From Neorhizobium alkalisoli (GTDB lineage: Bacteria > Pseudomonadota > Alphaproteobacteria > Rhizobiales > Rhizobiaceae), in contig NZ_PVBN01000003.1 in the NCBI RefSeq assembly GCF_002968635.1, forward strand, positions 310,001 to 374,000: a stretch of DNA of 64,000 bases, written 5' to 3'. The notes beneath the pieces were generated by a model. That model was given only the letters and a program-made list of their open reading frames with translations. It was not told the origin of the DNA and ran no database searches. Shown one piece after another: positions 36,304-45,183 of this stretch. A program made the position numbers and the translations under genes. The number at the start of each line of letters is the position of its first letter. The stretch's first letter is position 1.

Positions 36304-36741
36304 TCAAACGGAACTGAGCAAAAGGCTGGTTTCGCTATTCGACACGCCGTCGATCATGCGCACTTCGCGGAGCACGCGATCGAAATCCGAGAGGCTGGAT
36401 GCGCGGATATTGGCGACGAGATCCCAATTGCCGTTGGTGGTATGAAGGGAATAGATTTCAGCTATGCCACGGAGCCTGCGGATAACCTGGGTGGTGGACT
36501 TGCCCACCACCTCGATCATCATGACCGCCCGCACCGATTGCGCATCGTAATCCTCCCTCACCCGCACGGTGAAACCAAGCAGTGTTCCGGTTTCCATCAG
36601 CCGGTCGAGGCGGTTTTGTACCGTGCCTCGGGCCACGCCAAGGGCCTGGGAAAGCCTCGACAGCGAGGCGCGCCCGTCCGCTCGCAAATGGGCGATGATC
36701 CGCCGGTCGAGATCATCGGGGATATATTTGGCAACATCCAT
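36304..36741 (-). CDS. Lrp/AsnC-family transcriptional regulator
   Basis: 145 residues from the ATG at 36741 (AGAGGA upstream). HTH: LDRRIIAHLRADGRASLSRLSQALGVARGTVQNRLDRLMETG; C-terminal RAM domain with VMMIEVVGKSTTQVI and GNWDLVANIRASSLSDF. Divergent from the ornithine cyclodeaminase gene, an arrangement known for amino-acid-responsive activators of arginine/ornithine catabolism. Confidence 0.9.
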   Translation of the reverse strand: MDVAKYIPDDLDRRIIAHLRADGRASLSRLSQALGVARGTVQNRLDRLMETGTLLGFTVRVREDYDAQSVRAVMMIEVVGKSTTQVIRRLRGIAEIYSLHTTNGNWDLVANIRASSLSDFDRVLREVRMIDGVSNSETSLLLSSV

Positions 36742-36772
36742 AGCAAATCCTCTTGGCGAATTTGGCAAGATC

Positions 36773-36782
36773 ATTGATCAAT
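36773..36782. promoter_or_regulatory. Palindrome attgatcaat in the Lrp-ocd divergent promoter
   Basis: A 10-bp AT-rich palindrome flanked by ttggcaagatc and tttgctcaaaatg in the 132-bp divergent region. AT-rich dyads are typical Lrp/AsnC sites. Confidence 0.35.
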
Positions 36783-36873
36783 TTGCTCAAAATGCTGACC
36801 GATGCAACACAGGTTTGGCATTTAGCCGAACGCAGTGGGCTGGTATCCTTGCTGGAAGTACAAGGAGATCGAT

Positions 36874-37926
36874 GTGCTGCAGGCCCCTTCCCAGAAAGCG
36901 CTTATTCCTTTCGTCAGCGTCGAAAACATGATGCGCCTGGTCCATCACATCGGCGTCGAGACCCTGCTTGAGGAGCTGGCAGGCGTTGTCGAAGGCGATT
37001 TTCGCCGATGGGAATTGTTCGACAAGACGCCTCGCGTCGCGTCTCATTCGCGTGAAGGCGTCATCGAGCTGATGCCCACCTCCGATGGCGAGATTTACAG
37101 CTTCAAATATGTCAACGGACATCCGAGAAACATGTCCCACGGGCTCCAGACGGTGACAGCCTTCGGTCTGCTGGCGGAAGTCTCCACCGGCTACCCCGTG
37201 CTCCTTACCGAGATGACATTGCTGACGGCTTTGCGCACGGCGGCAACTTCGGCGATGGCGGCACGTCATCTTGCGCGGAAAGGCGCCAAGACGATGGCTC
37301 TGATCGGCAACGGTGCGCAGGCTGAGTTCCAGGCGCTAGCGATGAAGGCGGTGCTCGGCATCGAGAACGTCCGCCTTTACGACATCGATCCTGCCGCAAC
37401 TGAAAAGACAATCCGCAATCTCGCCGGCTCTGGATTGTCTGTCACCGGGTGCCGCTCGTCTCAGGTGGCAATCGAAGGCGCAGAGATCATCACGACCTGC
37501 ACCGCCGACAAACAGTTCGCGACCATTTTGACGGACAACATGATTGGCGCCGGCGTGCACATCAATGCAATCGGGGGCGACTGCCCCGGCAAGACAGAAC
37601 TCCACCGGGACATCCTTCTGCGCGCCGATACCTTCGTGGAATATCCGCCGCAGACGCGGATCGAGGGCGAAATCCAGCAGATGGCTCGCGACTATCCGGT
37701 GACGGAACTCTGGCAGGTCGTCGCCGGGTTGGCTCCTGGACGGCGCGACGCCAACCAGATTACTCTCTTTGATAGTGTCGGCTTTGCCATCGAAGATTTT
37801 TCCGCCCTCCGCTACGTCCGGGAAAAGCTTCGAGGAACGGAGTTTTATCAGGAGATCGACATCATCGCGGATCCTGACGATCCGCGCGACCTCTTCGGCA
37901 TGCTCCAGCGCGCGCAGGCTGATTGA
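36874..37926 (+). CDS. ocd: Ornithine cyclodeaminase
   Basis: 350 residues from GTG 36874, with AAGGAG 6 bp upstream; the upstream ATG at 36835 gives an unlikely N-terminus. Rossmann segment MALIGNGAQAEFQALAM, LTALRTAATSAMAARHLA, and GGDCPGKTELHRDIL with the catalytic Asp, then FVEYPPQTRIEGEIQQM. OCD converts L-ornithine to L-proline and ammonia with bound NAD+. The match is to true rhizobial OCD rather than to alanine-dehydrogenase relatives. Confidence 0.9.
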   Translation: MLQAPSQKALIPFVSVENMMRLVHHIGVETLLEELAGVVEGDFRRWELFDKTPRVASHSREGVIELMPTSDGEIYSFKYVNGHPRNMSHGLQTVTAFGLLAEVSTGYPVLLTEMTLLTALRTAATSAMAARHLARKGAKTMALIGNGAQAEFQALAMKAVLGIENVRLYDIDPAATEKTIRNLAGSGLSVTGCRSSQVAIEGAEIITTCTADKQFATILTDNMIGAGVHINAIGGDCPGKTELHRDILLRADTFVEYPPQTRIEGEIQQMARDYPVTELWQVVAGLAPGRRDANQITLFDSVGFAIEDFSALRYVREKLRGTEFYQEIDIIADPDDPRDLFGMLQRAQAD

Positions 37927-38063
37927 CGACCTGTCCCACGAAGTCGCATGGCCGACGAAGGGAGTCATCGAGATGAAAGATGCTCGCCCAGCCTCCCTGG
38001 CGAATGGACGTCGTGGTCCTCTTCCGCTAATGCCTGACGAAGAAGGTGGCAGCGGAGAAATGC

Positions 38064-39356
38064 ATGCCGGAACGGGACGTCATCATTGTCGGTGCAGGTT
38101 TCACCGGCCTTGTCGCTGCATCACAGCTGGCTGACGCCGGCCTCGACGTTCTCCTGCTCGAAGCACGCAGCCGGGTGGGCGGGAAGGTCGAATCCACCGT
38201 CCTGACGAATGGCAGGCGGGTTGATACGGGCGGGCAATTCTTCTGCCGTGACATGCCGCAGTTGATGGCGCTCATCGAAGCCCATGGCACGATGCCGATG
38301 ATGTCCTATGCTGATGGGGACACCGTTTTCCGTCCTCCCGTTTCACCCGCCGAGGGTCTTGCCCTGTGGCATCGGGTTGATGCGCTTCGGGAGCAAATGA
38401 TCGCAACGGACCCGCACGACCCGGAACTGGCCGGACTGACAGTTGCTGCCTGGATTGCGCGGCAGGACATTCCTGCAAATGTCGCGCAAGGCTTTCTTCG
38501 TCTCGTGAAGGGCCTATGGTGTCGTTCGCCCGAGGAAATCTCCTTCGCCTACCTTGCTTCGAACGATCGGCGGATAACCAATACTCATTGGGAACTGGAG
38601 ATGTTCCTCGCCGAAACCATGCACTGGCTGGCCGAGCGGATCGCCGCCAACCTCGACCATCGACTGCGGCTGGATGCCCGTGTCACCCATGTCGATCATT
38701 CCCCCGGCGGTGTCACGGTAGGGGTGGAACAGGAGCTTTTTTCAGCGCGCAGGCTTATCCTCGCTCTGCCTCCGACCATAAGCCGCCGGCTGTCTTTCTC
38801 ACCTGCTCTCTCCGACGCTTTAGGTCGCGCACTCGCCGCCTGGGGCGCCGGCAATGCGATAAAGGTGCACGTGACCTATGCTCGACCCTTCTGGCGCGTT
38901 GACGCGCTGAATGGATCGGTGATGTGGCAGGAGCCACAAGGGCTCTATGCCTGTGATGCAAGCCACGGGGACCATGCCGGACTGGTTGTCTTTATCGGCG
39001 GCCCGCTGGCGGACGATTGGCACAGGAAGTCCAACGGTGAGCTGCGAACCTTTATCCTGGGCTTGCTTGTCGACGCGTTCGGCCCGGAGGCCGGACAACC
39101 ACAAGAAGTCCATATCCGTGATTGGGTCGCCGATCCCTGGAGCGGCGGCGCCTATAGCGACGTCATTGTCGAGCTCGATGCCGCAGACGCCGAGGATGTC
39201 CTCAACCACGGCGCACCGCCTGTCTATTTCGCATCATCGGAGCTCTCGCCATCTTTCCCAGGTTACATCGAAGGAGCCATCGTGGCGGGAAAACAAGTGG
39301 CTGCGCGCGTATTCTCAGACGTTAGACAAGGGGTTGCGACACCATGGCAAGAATAG
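38064..39356 (+). CDS. FAD-dependent amine oxidase (MAO/NAD(P)-binding family)
   Basis: 430 residues from the ATG at 38064 (GGAG upstream); a GTG at 38046 is possible. Dinucleotide motif DVIIVGAGFTGLVAASQLADAGLDVLLLEAR with RVGGK, then the substrate domain; C-terminal FAD motif PVYFASSELSPSFPGYIEGAIVAGKQVAARV. No signal peptide. Likely deaminates a primary or secondary amine, feeding amino-acid catabolism with the neighbouring ocd. Confidence 0.88.
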   Translation: MPERDVIIVGAGFTGLVAASQLADAGLDVLLLEARSRVGGKVESTVLTNGRRVDTGGQFFCRDMPQLMALIEAHGTMPMMSYADGDTVFRPPVSPAEGLALWHRVDALREQMIATDPHDPELAGLTVAAWIARQDIPANVAQGFLRLVKGLWCRSPEEISFAYLASNDRRITNTHWELEMFLAETMHWLAERIAANLDHRLRLDARVTHVDHSPGGVTVGVEQELFSARRLILALPPTISRRLSFSPALSDALGRALAAWGAGNAIKVHVTYARPFWRVDALNGSVMWQEPQGLYACDASHGDHAGLVVFIGGPLADDWHRKSNGELRTFILGLLVDAFGPEAGQPQEVHIRDWVADPWSGGAYSDVIVELDAADAEDVLNHGAPPVYFASSELSPSFPGYIEGAIVAGKQVAARVFSDVRQGVATPWQE

Positions 39357-40063
39357 AACCGGACGAAAACGACGCTCCCCGCCCTCGCGGTTCCGGCACT
39401 CAAAGCGTCTATGCGGTATTGCGTAGGGAAATCCTCGCCATGGCGCTGCCGCCGGGAAGCCCGCTTGATGAAGTGCGGCTGTCGGAGCGCTTCGGAATGT
39501 CGCGCACTCCCGTGCGGGAGGCGCTTCTGCGTCTTTCTGCCGAAGGCCTCGTCACCACGTTACCCAACCGCAATACCATCGTCTCGCCGATCGACTTTGC
39601 ATCGCTGCCTGGTTATTTCGACGCTCTGACATTGATGTACCGGGTCACGACCCGCGGGGCCGCGACCCGGGCGGAGCCGGAGGCCATGGATGTCATTCGC
39701 GCCCGCCAGGCGGAATTCACCGCGGCCGTTGAGGCGCAAGACGCGTTGGGGATGATCGAAGCCAACCGCGAATTCCATGTCGCCATCGCCGAGCTTGCCG
39801 GCAATTCTTACTACATCACCTTTTTCGCACGACTCCTCGATGAGGGACGGCGAATCCTGCGGCTTTATTACCGGACATTCGATGACCGCCTGCCTCGGCA
39901 GTACGTCGAAGAACATGAAAAGATCATCGCCGCGATCGAGGCTCGGGATGTCGGACAAGCCGACGAGCTCGCACTTCAGCATGCCGCACAGATCGTCAAG
40001 CAGATCCAGGATTATCTTGCCCGCGATCTCGGCAATCCCCTCGATCTCAACAAAATCGTCTAA
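39344..40063 (+). CDS. GntR-family regulator (FCD domain)
   Basis: 239 residues; overlaps the end of the amine oxidase by 13 bp. HTH with LDEVRLSERFGMSRTPVREALLRLSAEGLV near 47-75; FCD domain with EANREFHVAIAELAGNSYY. Probably regulates the amine oxidase-to-lyase block. Confidence 0.9.
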   Translation: MARIEPDENDAPRPRGSGTQSVYAVLRREILAMALPPGSPLDEVRLSERFGMSRTPVREALLRLSAEGLVTTLPNRNTIVSPIDFASLPGYFDALTLMYRVTTRGAATRAEPEAMDVIRARQAEFTAAVEAQDALGMIEANREFHVAIAELAGNSYYITFFARLLDEGRRILRLYYRTFDDRLPRQYVEEHEKIIAAIEARDVGQADELALQHAAQIVKQIQDYLARDLGNPLDLNKIV

Positions 40064-40137
40064 GTCAGATCCCCAATATTGGTGTCGACAAACTGAATAC
40101 AGAAGCGTATAAAGGGCTGAGCAGCAAGGAACCCCAT

Positions 40138-41286
40138 ATGTCTTGGTCTTGGCCTCACCCTGTTCCTGACATCGCACACGACGAACGCCAGCGGCGGCTT
40201 TCGCTACTGCAGGCTTCGCTCGTGGAAAGGGAGTTGGGCGGACTGCTGTTGGGCGCGACGGAGAGCCTTCGCTATTTCACGGGCTTGGTCTGGCACCCAA
40301 GCGAACGCCTTCTCGGCGCGCTCGTAACACCGAATGAAATCCGCTACATCGTGCCCGGCTTCGAGCAGAGCCGCGTCGAAACCCTCTTCCGGCTTCCAGG
40401 CGATATTGCGGTTTGGCAGGAAGACGAAAGCGGTGCGGCTCTGGTGGCGTCACTCCTGCCGCCCGGCGCAAAACTCGCTCTCGACGACGCCTTGCCCCTT
40501 TTCGTCTATCATCAGCTCGCCGCGGTCTTCGGTGCCGATCGCCTTGTCGACGGAGGCCGGCTAATCCGCGATATGCGGCTTAGAAAGTCGGAAACAGAAA
40601 TTGCCATCATCAAGTATGCGATGGACCTGACGCTGGAGGTGCAACGCCGCGCTCATTCCATCATCAGGCCGGGCATCCGCGCCTCCGAAGTCATTCGCTA
40701 TATCGACGAACAGCACAAGGCGCTCGGAGCCGCCGGAGGATCGAGTTTCTGCATTGTCTCCTTCGGTCTCGCGACGTCGCTGCCCCACGGCGCCGATGGC
40801 GACCAGGTCTACTCCCCGGGAGATGTCGTCCTGGTCGACACCGGCTGCCGGTTGGACGGCTATCATTCCGACCTCACCCGCACCTACGTGTTGGACGAAC
40901 CGACAAGCGAGTTTGCCGAAGCCTGGATGATCGAGAGGGAAACACAGCAGGCCGTGTTCGAGGCGGCGCGGATTGGCGCCACCTGCGGCAGCCTCGACGA
41001 CGCGGCGCGGCGCGTCCTGGCAAGCCACGGACTCGGCCCGGACTATGTCCTCCCGGGGCTGCCCCATCGCGCCGGCCACGGACTTGGCATGGAAATTCAC
41101 GAGGAGCCTTATATCGTTCGGGGCAACTCTACCGTGCTCCAGCCCGGAATGTGCTTTTCGAATGAACCGATGCTCGTATTTCCGGGACGCTTCGGCATAC
41201 GTCTCGAGGATCATATCCACATGACCGCAACCGGGCCGGAATGGTTTACCCAACCGGCAAGGAGCCCGACCGAACCCTTTGCCTGA
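40138..41286 (+). CDS. M24-family metallopeptidase (Xaa-Pro aminopeptidase/dipeptidase-like)
   Basis: 382 residues; AAGGA upstream of the ATG. Creatinase-like N-domain then a pita-bread domain with the metal ligands: Asp in VLVDTGC, Asp in HSDLTRTY, His in HRAGHGLGMEIHE, Glu in SNEPM and Glu in RLEDHI. M24 enzymes cleave Xaa-Pro peptides or hydrolyse related amides (creatinase, ectoine hydrolase). With ocd and the amine oxidase, it may release an amino acid from an imported dipeptide or amide. Confidence 0.88.
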   Translation: MSWSWPHPVPDIAHDERQRRLSLLQASLVERELGGLLLGATESLRYFTGLVWHPSERLLGALVTPNEIRYIVPGFEQSRVETLFRLPGDIAVWQEDESGAALVASLLPPGAKLALDDALPLFVYHQLAAVFGADRLVDGGRLIRDMRLRKSETEIAIIKYAMDLTLEVQRRAHSIIRPGIRASEVIRYIDEQHKALGAAGGSSFCIVSFGLATSLPHGADGDQVYSPGDVVLVDTGCRLDGYHSDLTRTYVLDEPTSEFAEAWMIERETQQAVFEAARIGATCGSLDDAARRVLASHGLGPDYVLPGLPHRAGHGLGMEIHEEPYIVRGNSTVLQPGMCFSNEPMLVFPGRFGIRLEDHIHMTATGPEWFTQPARSPTEPFA

Positions 41287-41333
41287 CCGCTTCGCCGGCG
41301 GCGACGGATCCGACAACCATAGGAGTGCTTGAA

Positions 41334-42245
41334 ATGACCACAGGCTGGAGCGGCGTTTTCCCCGCCGTGACGACACAGTTCAATGAAGATTTCTCGGTCG
41401 ATATCGACGCGACGCAGGGCGTTCAGGACGCGCTCGTGCGCGATGGCGTCAACGGGCTGATCGTCATGGGCACCTGTGGCGAGAACAATTCCCTCGATCC
41501 GGAAGAAAAGCGCACGATCCTCAAAGCCGCGGTCGAAGTGGTCAATGGGCGGGTGCCGGTGATCACAGGCGTTTCCGAATTCGACACGCGCCGTGCCGTC
41601 GCCTATGCCCGGGACGCGGAAAAGCTTGGAGCCGACGGTTTGATGGTTCTGCCGGCCATGGTCTATGTGCCGAAGCCGGAGGAACTGATCGCGCATTTTA
41701 AGGCGGTGGCGGCAGCGACTTCCCTGCCGATCATGCTCTACAACAATCCGCCCGCCTATCGCGTCAACATCACCAACGAGGTGCTGCGCGAGCTCGAAGG
41801 TGTGGCAAACATCAAAGCCGTCAAGGAAAGTGCGCCTGATCCCCGCCGCTTTACCGACCTGATCAACGCCTTTGGCGATCGGTTCGATATCTTCGCCGGG
41901 CTTGATGATGTGGCGCTTGAAGGCTTGTTGCTCGGCGCCAAAGGTTGGGTGTCAGGCCTTACCAGCGCCTTCCCGCAGGAATCGGTGGCGCTCGTCGCTG
42001 CGACAGCCCGCGGCGATTGGGAGGAAGCCCGTCGCATCTACCGCTGGTTCATGCCGCTGCTGCATCTCGACGCCGAGCACGATCTCGTCCAGTCGATCAA
42101 GCTTGCGGAGCAGATCATGGGCCGCGGAACGGAGCGCGTGCGCATGCCGCGCATGTCGCTCACCGGCGCCCGCCGTGCGGAAGTCACCGCCATGGTCGAG
42201 AAGGCTGCCGCGACGCGCCCGACGCTCAGCAAGAAGGCCGCCTGA
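41334..42245 (+). CDS. DapA/N-acetylneuraminate lyase superfamily protein
   Basis: 303 residues from the ATG at 41334 (AGGAG 8 bp upstream); the frame from 41241 overlaps the peptidase gene. TIM-barrel: GTCGENNSLDPEEK, VITGVSEFDTRRAV, YNNPPAYRVNIT with the catalytic Tyr, and IKAVKESAPD with the Schiff-base Lys. True dihydrodipicolinate synthase is unlikely in this catabolic setting; pyrroline-4-hydroxy-2-carboxylate deaminase or another 2-keto acid lyase or deaminase would fit better. Substrate unknown. Confidence 0.85.
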   Translation: MTTGWSGVFPAVTTQFNEDFSVDIDATQGVQDALVRDGVNGLIVMGTCGENNSLDPEEKRTILKAAVEVVNGRVPVITGVSEFDTRRAVAYARDAEKLGADGLMVLPAMVYVPKPEELIAHFKAVAAATSLPIMLYNNPPAYRVNITNEVLRELEGVANIKAVKESAPDPRRFTDLINAFGDRFDIFAGLDDVALEGLLLGAKGWVSGLTSAFPQESVALVAATARGDWEEARRIYRWFMPLLHLDAEHDLVQSIKLAEQIMGRGTERVRMPRMSLTGARRAEVTAMVEKAAATRPTLSKKAA

Positions 42246-42276
42246 AAAGCTGCCTCCTTTTGGAAATGGAATTTGC

Positions 42277-42305
42277 AAAATGCCGGGGGACAAGCCCGGC
42301 ATTTT
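42277..42305. terminator. Bidirectional intrinsic terminator
   Basis: aaaatgccggg / cccggcatttt: 11 perfect base pairs with a 7-nt loop and T4 runs on both strands, in the 65-bp gap between the converging lyase and MFS genes. Confidence 0.88.
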
Positions 42306-42310
42306 CGATT

Positions 42311-43654
42311 TCAGCGCCCGGGACCCGGTTCGTTGCTCTGATCGAGAACGCGGCTCACGCTGAGCGCGATCAGGGTGCAGATCGCCCCTGAGATCAGATA
42401 CCCGCCGATAAAGATGATGCCGAAATTGCTGGCAAGGCCAAGCGCCACCAAAGGCGCGAACCCGGCCCCAACCAACCAGGCAAGATCGGACGTCAATGCC
42501 GCGCCGGTATAGCGGTAATACTGGCTGAAGCGGGAGGAAACGGCACCGGAGGCCTGGCCGAAGGACAGGCCCAGGATACCGAAGCCGATGATGATGAAAG
42601 CATCCTGCCCCTTCCCCCCGGCATCAAGCAGGAAGGGTGCCGAGAACGAGAAGATCGCGATGATCACTGCGCCGACCATCAACTGGCTGCGACGGCCGAT
42701 GCGGTCGGCCAATACCCCTGAGAGAATGATGCCGATGATCCCGACAGCCGCCCCTGCCACCTGCACCCAAAGGAATTCCGCCGCCGACTGACCGCCGTAG
42801 AGCGTCACCCAGCTCAGCGGAAATATCGTCACGAGGTGGAACATGGCAAAGCTTGCGAGCGGCACGAAGGCGCCGAGCACTACGTCATGGCCGTGTTTGC
42901 TGAGCATTTCAAAGACGGGCCGCGGCTGCAATTCATTGGCTTCCAGCGCCGAGCCGAACTCCTTGCTCGCCACGATCCGTAGCCGCGCAAAGAGCGCCAC
43001 AACATTGATTGCGAAAGCCACGAAGAACGGGTAGCGCCAGCCCCAGGCCAGGAAGTCGGCTTCCGAAAGATTGGCGACAAAATAGCCGAACAGGATGCTC
43101 GCCAGCGCAAAGCCAATTGGCGCTCCGAGCTGCGGGATCATCGCATACCAGCCGCGATGATTCGGTGGCGCGTTGAGGTTGAGGAGGGAAGCCAGACCAT
43201 CCCAAGCCCCCCCGAGCGCAAATCCCTGTCCGAGACGGAAGAGCGCCAGAAGCGCCACCGCCCAGTAGCCGATCGTTTCATATCCCGGCAGGAAGGCGAT
43301 CGAAGCCGTCGATCCGCCCAGAAGGAAGAGCGCGACCGTCAGCTTCGTGCCGCGTCCATAGTTGCGGTCCACCCACATGAACACGAAGGACCCAACCGGA
43401 CGCGCCATGAAGGCGAGCGGAAAGATCGCAAACGACATCAGCGTTGCGGTGACCGGATCGGGCGCAAAAGGAAAAATGAGCTTCGGGAAGACGAGGACGG
43501 AACCAAGACCGTAAACGAAGAAGTCGAAAAATTCCGACATGCGACCAATGACCACGCCGATGGCGATGCTGCCCGGCGATATCGGCTTGTCGTCATGAAT
43601 GCGGCGGGCATCCCGTTCCAGGCCAGATGATGTGGGATTGACGACCGTGTTCAT
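42311..43654 (-). CDS. MFS transporter, metabolite:H+ symporter (MHS) type
   Basis: 447 residues with 12 hydrophobic segments. SEFFDFFVYGLGSVLVFPKLIFP near 40 and ARPVGSFVFMWVDRNYGRG, then LADRIGRR in the middle loop, are typical of the MHS family (shikimate, proline/betaine, citrate transporters). Located at the end of the amino-acid block, it may import the substrate of the neighbouring enzymes, though it is transcribed separately. Confidence 0.88.
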   Translation of the reverse strand: MNTVVNPTSSGLERDARRIHDDKPISPGSIAIGVVIGRMSEFFDFFVYGLGSVLVFPKLIFPFAPDPVTATLMSFAIFPLAFMARPVGSFVFMWVDRNYGRGTKLTVALFLLGGSTASIAFLPGYETIGYWAVALLALFRLGQGFALGGAWDGLASLLNLNAPPNHRGWYAMIPQLGAPIGFALASILFGYFVANLSEADFLAWGWRYPFFVAFAINVVALFARLRIVASKEFGSALEANELQPRPVFEMLSKHGHDVVLGAFVPLASFAMFHLVTIFPLSWVTLYGGQSAAEFLWVQVAGAAVGIIGIILSGVLADRIGRRSQLMVGAVIIAIFSFSAPFLLDAGGKGQDAFIIIGFGILGLSFGQASGAVSSRFSQYYRYTGAALTSDLAWLVGAGFAPLVALGLASNFGIIFIGGYLISGAICTLIALSVSRVLDQSNEPGPGR

Positions 43655-43965
43655 GCTTTCCTCCTGGCGTGACTCCGCCTCACTCTGGAAATGTTGATCA
43701 AACTGCCGGCGAGATCAAGGACAGCCGGCCGAAAAAGCCCGAGGGTCGTGTGCGGCCGCCCCTCTAGCCGGAGAGGCATTGCGTCCTAGATGTGATCGAG
43801 CGGCATCGGCGACCCCTCGGGATTCAGCAGCGGCAAGTGCTGATCGGCCCGAAAGGTCTCGTTGCTGCATTGCGACATATTGCTGCACTGCGACGAACGA
43901 CCTCATTCCCGACCATGCATCGTCGCGATTAGTCCAACTAGACAAAACGCAAATTCGAGCCCGAG
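43655..43965. other. Divergent promoter region between the MFS gene and cyoA
   Basis: About 310 bp. Contains two direct copies of ttgctgcaYtgcgac, 18 bp apart (43862-43876 and 43880-43894), and a small inverted repeat cctct-N6-agagg (43761-43776). No FNR/FixK box of the TTGAT-N4-ATCAA form. No gene seen. Confidence 0.5.
43862..43894. promoter_or_regulatory. 18-bp-spaced direct repeat upstream of cyoA
   Basis: ttgctgcattgcgac and ttgctgcactgcgac differ by one base and start 18 bp apart, about 75-100 bp upstream of cyoA. Spacing near two helical turns suggests a regulator binding to one face of DNA. Confidence 0.4.
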
Positions 43966-45153
43966 ATGCAAAGTCTAATCAAGTTCGTCGGCCGCCTCTT
44001 CCTTTTCGTGTCTTTTCCGGCTCTTGCCGGATGCAACCTCGTGGTCATGTCGCCTTCGGGGGATATTGCCGTACAGCAGAGAGACCTCATCGTCGTCTCG
44101 ACGGTGCTGATGTTGTTGATCATCGTGCCGGTCATTTTCCTGACACTGTTTTTCGCCTGGCGATACCGCAGCTCGAACACCAGCGCACCCTACGATCCGG
44201 AGTGGCACCACTCGACGCGGCTTGAAGTCATCATCTGGTCGGCGCCACTTGCGATCATCATCGCATTGGGCGCGGTCACCTGGATTAGCACCCATAAGCT
44301 TGATCCCTATCGGCCGCTCGACCGGCTGGATGCCGAGCGCGCCATTCCCGCCGAAGCGAAGCCGCTTACGGTCGAAGTCGTCGCGCTCGACTGGAAATGG
44401 CTGTTCCTCTATCCGGACTACGGGATCGCGACGGTGAACGAAATCGCCGCGCCGGTCGATGTGCCGATCAATTTCAAGATCACGGCCTCCTCGATGATGA
44501 ACTCGTTTTATGTTCCCGCGCTTGCCGGCATGATCTACGCCATGCCAGGCATGCAGACCAGGCTGCACGCCGTCATGAACGAGCAGGGCGAATACGAGGG
44601 TCTGTCGACCAACTACAGCGGCGATGGCTTCTCCCATATGCGCTTCAAGTTTCACGGCCTGCAGCAAGCCGGTTTCGATGAGTGGGTTGCAAGGGTGAAG
44701 GCGCAGGGAACGGCTCTCAGCCGGGATGCCTATCTCAAGCTAGAAAAGCCGAGCGCCAGGGAACCGGTCCGCTACTTTGCGAGCGTCGAGAACGGTCTAT
44801 TCGACGCAATCCTGAATATGTGCGCGCGTCCCGGCCAGATGTGCATGAGCGAAATGATGCATATCGACATGGCCGGAGGCGGCGGCGCCGAAAGCCACGA
44901 CAACCGCGCCAAGCTGGAATACGACAATCGTCATGCCGATGACGCGGCACACGGAGAAGCAGCACCCGGAGCCACCTTCCCGGCGACAGGAAATCCTGCT
45001 CGCAGCCCGGAACCCGCCAAAGGCATAGATGCACCGCATCAGCCGACCGAAACGCCGATCCAGCAAAACATGCACGAAGGCCACACAACTCCAGGCAGCG
45101 CTCCGGGCGGACCCGCCGCGCCACAGATGAACCAAGGCACCACGCAGCCCTGA
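43966..45153 (+). CDS. cyoA: Cytochrome o ubiquinol oxidase subunit II
   Basis: 395 residues. Lipoprotein signal with lipobox ALAGC near 25, two membrane helices, then the cupredoxin domain (VEVVALDWKWLFLYPDYGIATVNE). The CuA Cys/His ligands are absent, as expected for a quinol oxidase. The tail beyond residue 285 is extended and rich in Met, His, Pro and Gly (MCMSEMMHIDMAGG and more). Part of cyoABCD. Confidence 0.92.
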   Translation: MQSLIKFVGRLFLFVSFPALAGCNLVVMSPSGDIAVQQRDLIVVSTVLMLLIIVPVIFLTLFFAWRYRSSNTSAPYDPEWHHSTRLEVIIWSAPLAIIIALGAVTWISTHKLDPYRPLDRLDAERAIPAEAKPLTVEVVALDWKWLFLYPDYGIATVNEIAAPVDVPINFKITASSMMNSFYVPALAGMIYAMPGMQTRLHAVMNEQGEYEGLSTNYSGDGFSHMRFKFHGLQQAGFDEWVARVKAQGTALSRDAYLKLEKPSAREPVRYFASVENGLFDAILNMCARPGQMCMSEMMHIDMAGGGGAESHDNRAKLEYDNRHADDAAHGEAAPGATFPATGNPARSPEPAKGIDAPHQPTETPIQQNMHEGHTTPGSAPGGPAAPQMNQGTTQP

Positions 45154-45183
45154 CCGGCACATCAATCGATTTTGGACAATACA

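Noticed and set aside
37973..38134. Short ORF between ocd and the amine oxidase, running into the oxidase gene out of frame.
   Set aside because: It becomes Cys/His/Arg-rich when it overlaps the oxidase, typical of an out-of-frame reading; the oxidase frame itself is intact.
43690..43715. ttgatcaa ... agatcaa as an FNR/FixK box near the MFS and cyoA promoters.
   Set aside because: The half-sites are not spaced as TTGAT-N4-ATCAA.
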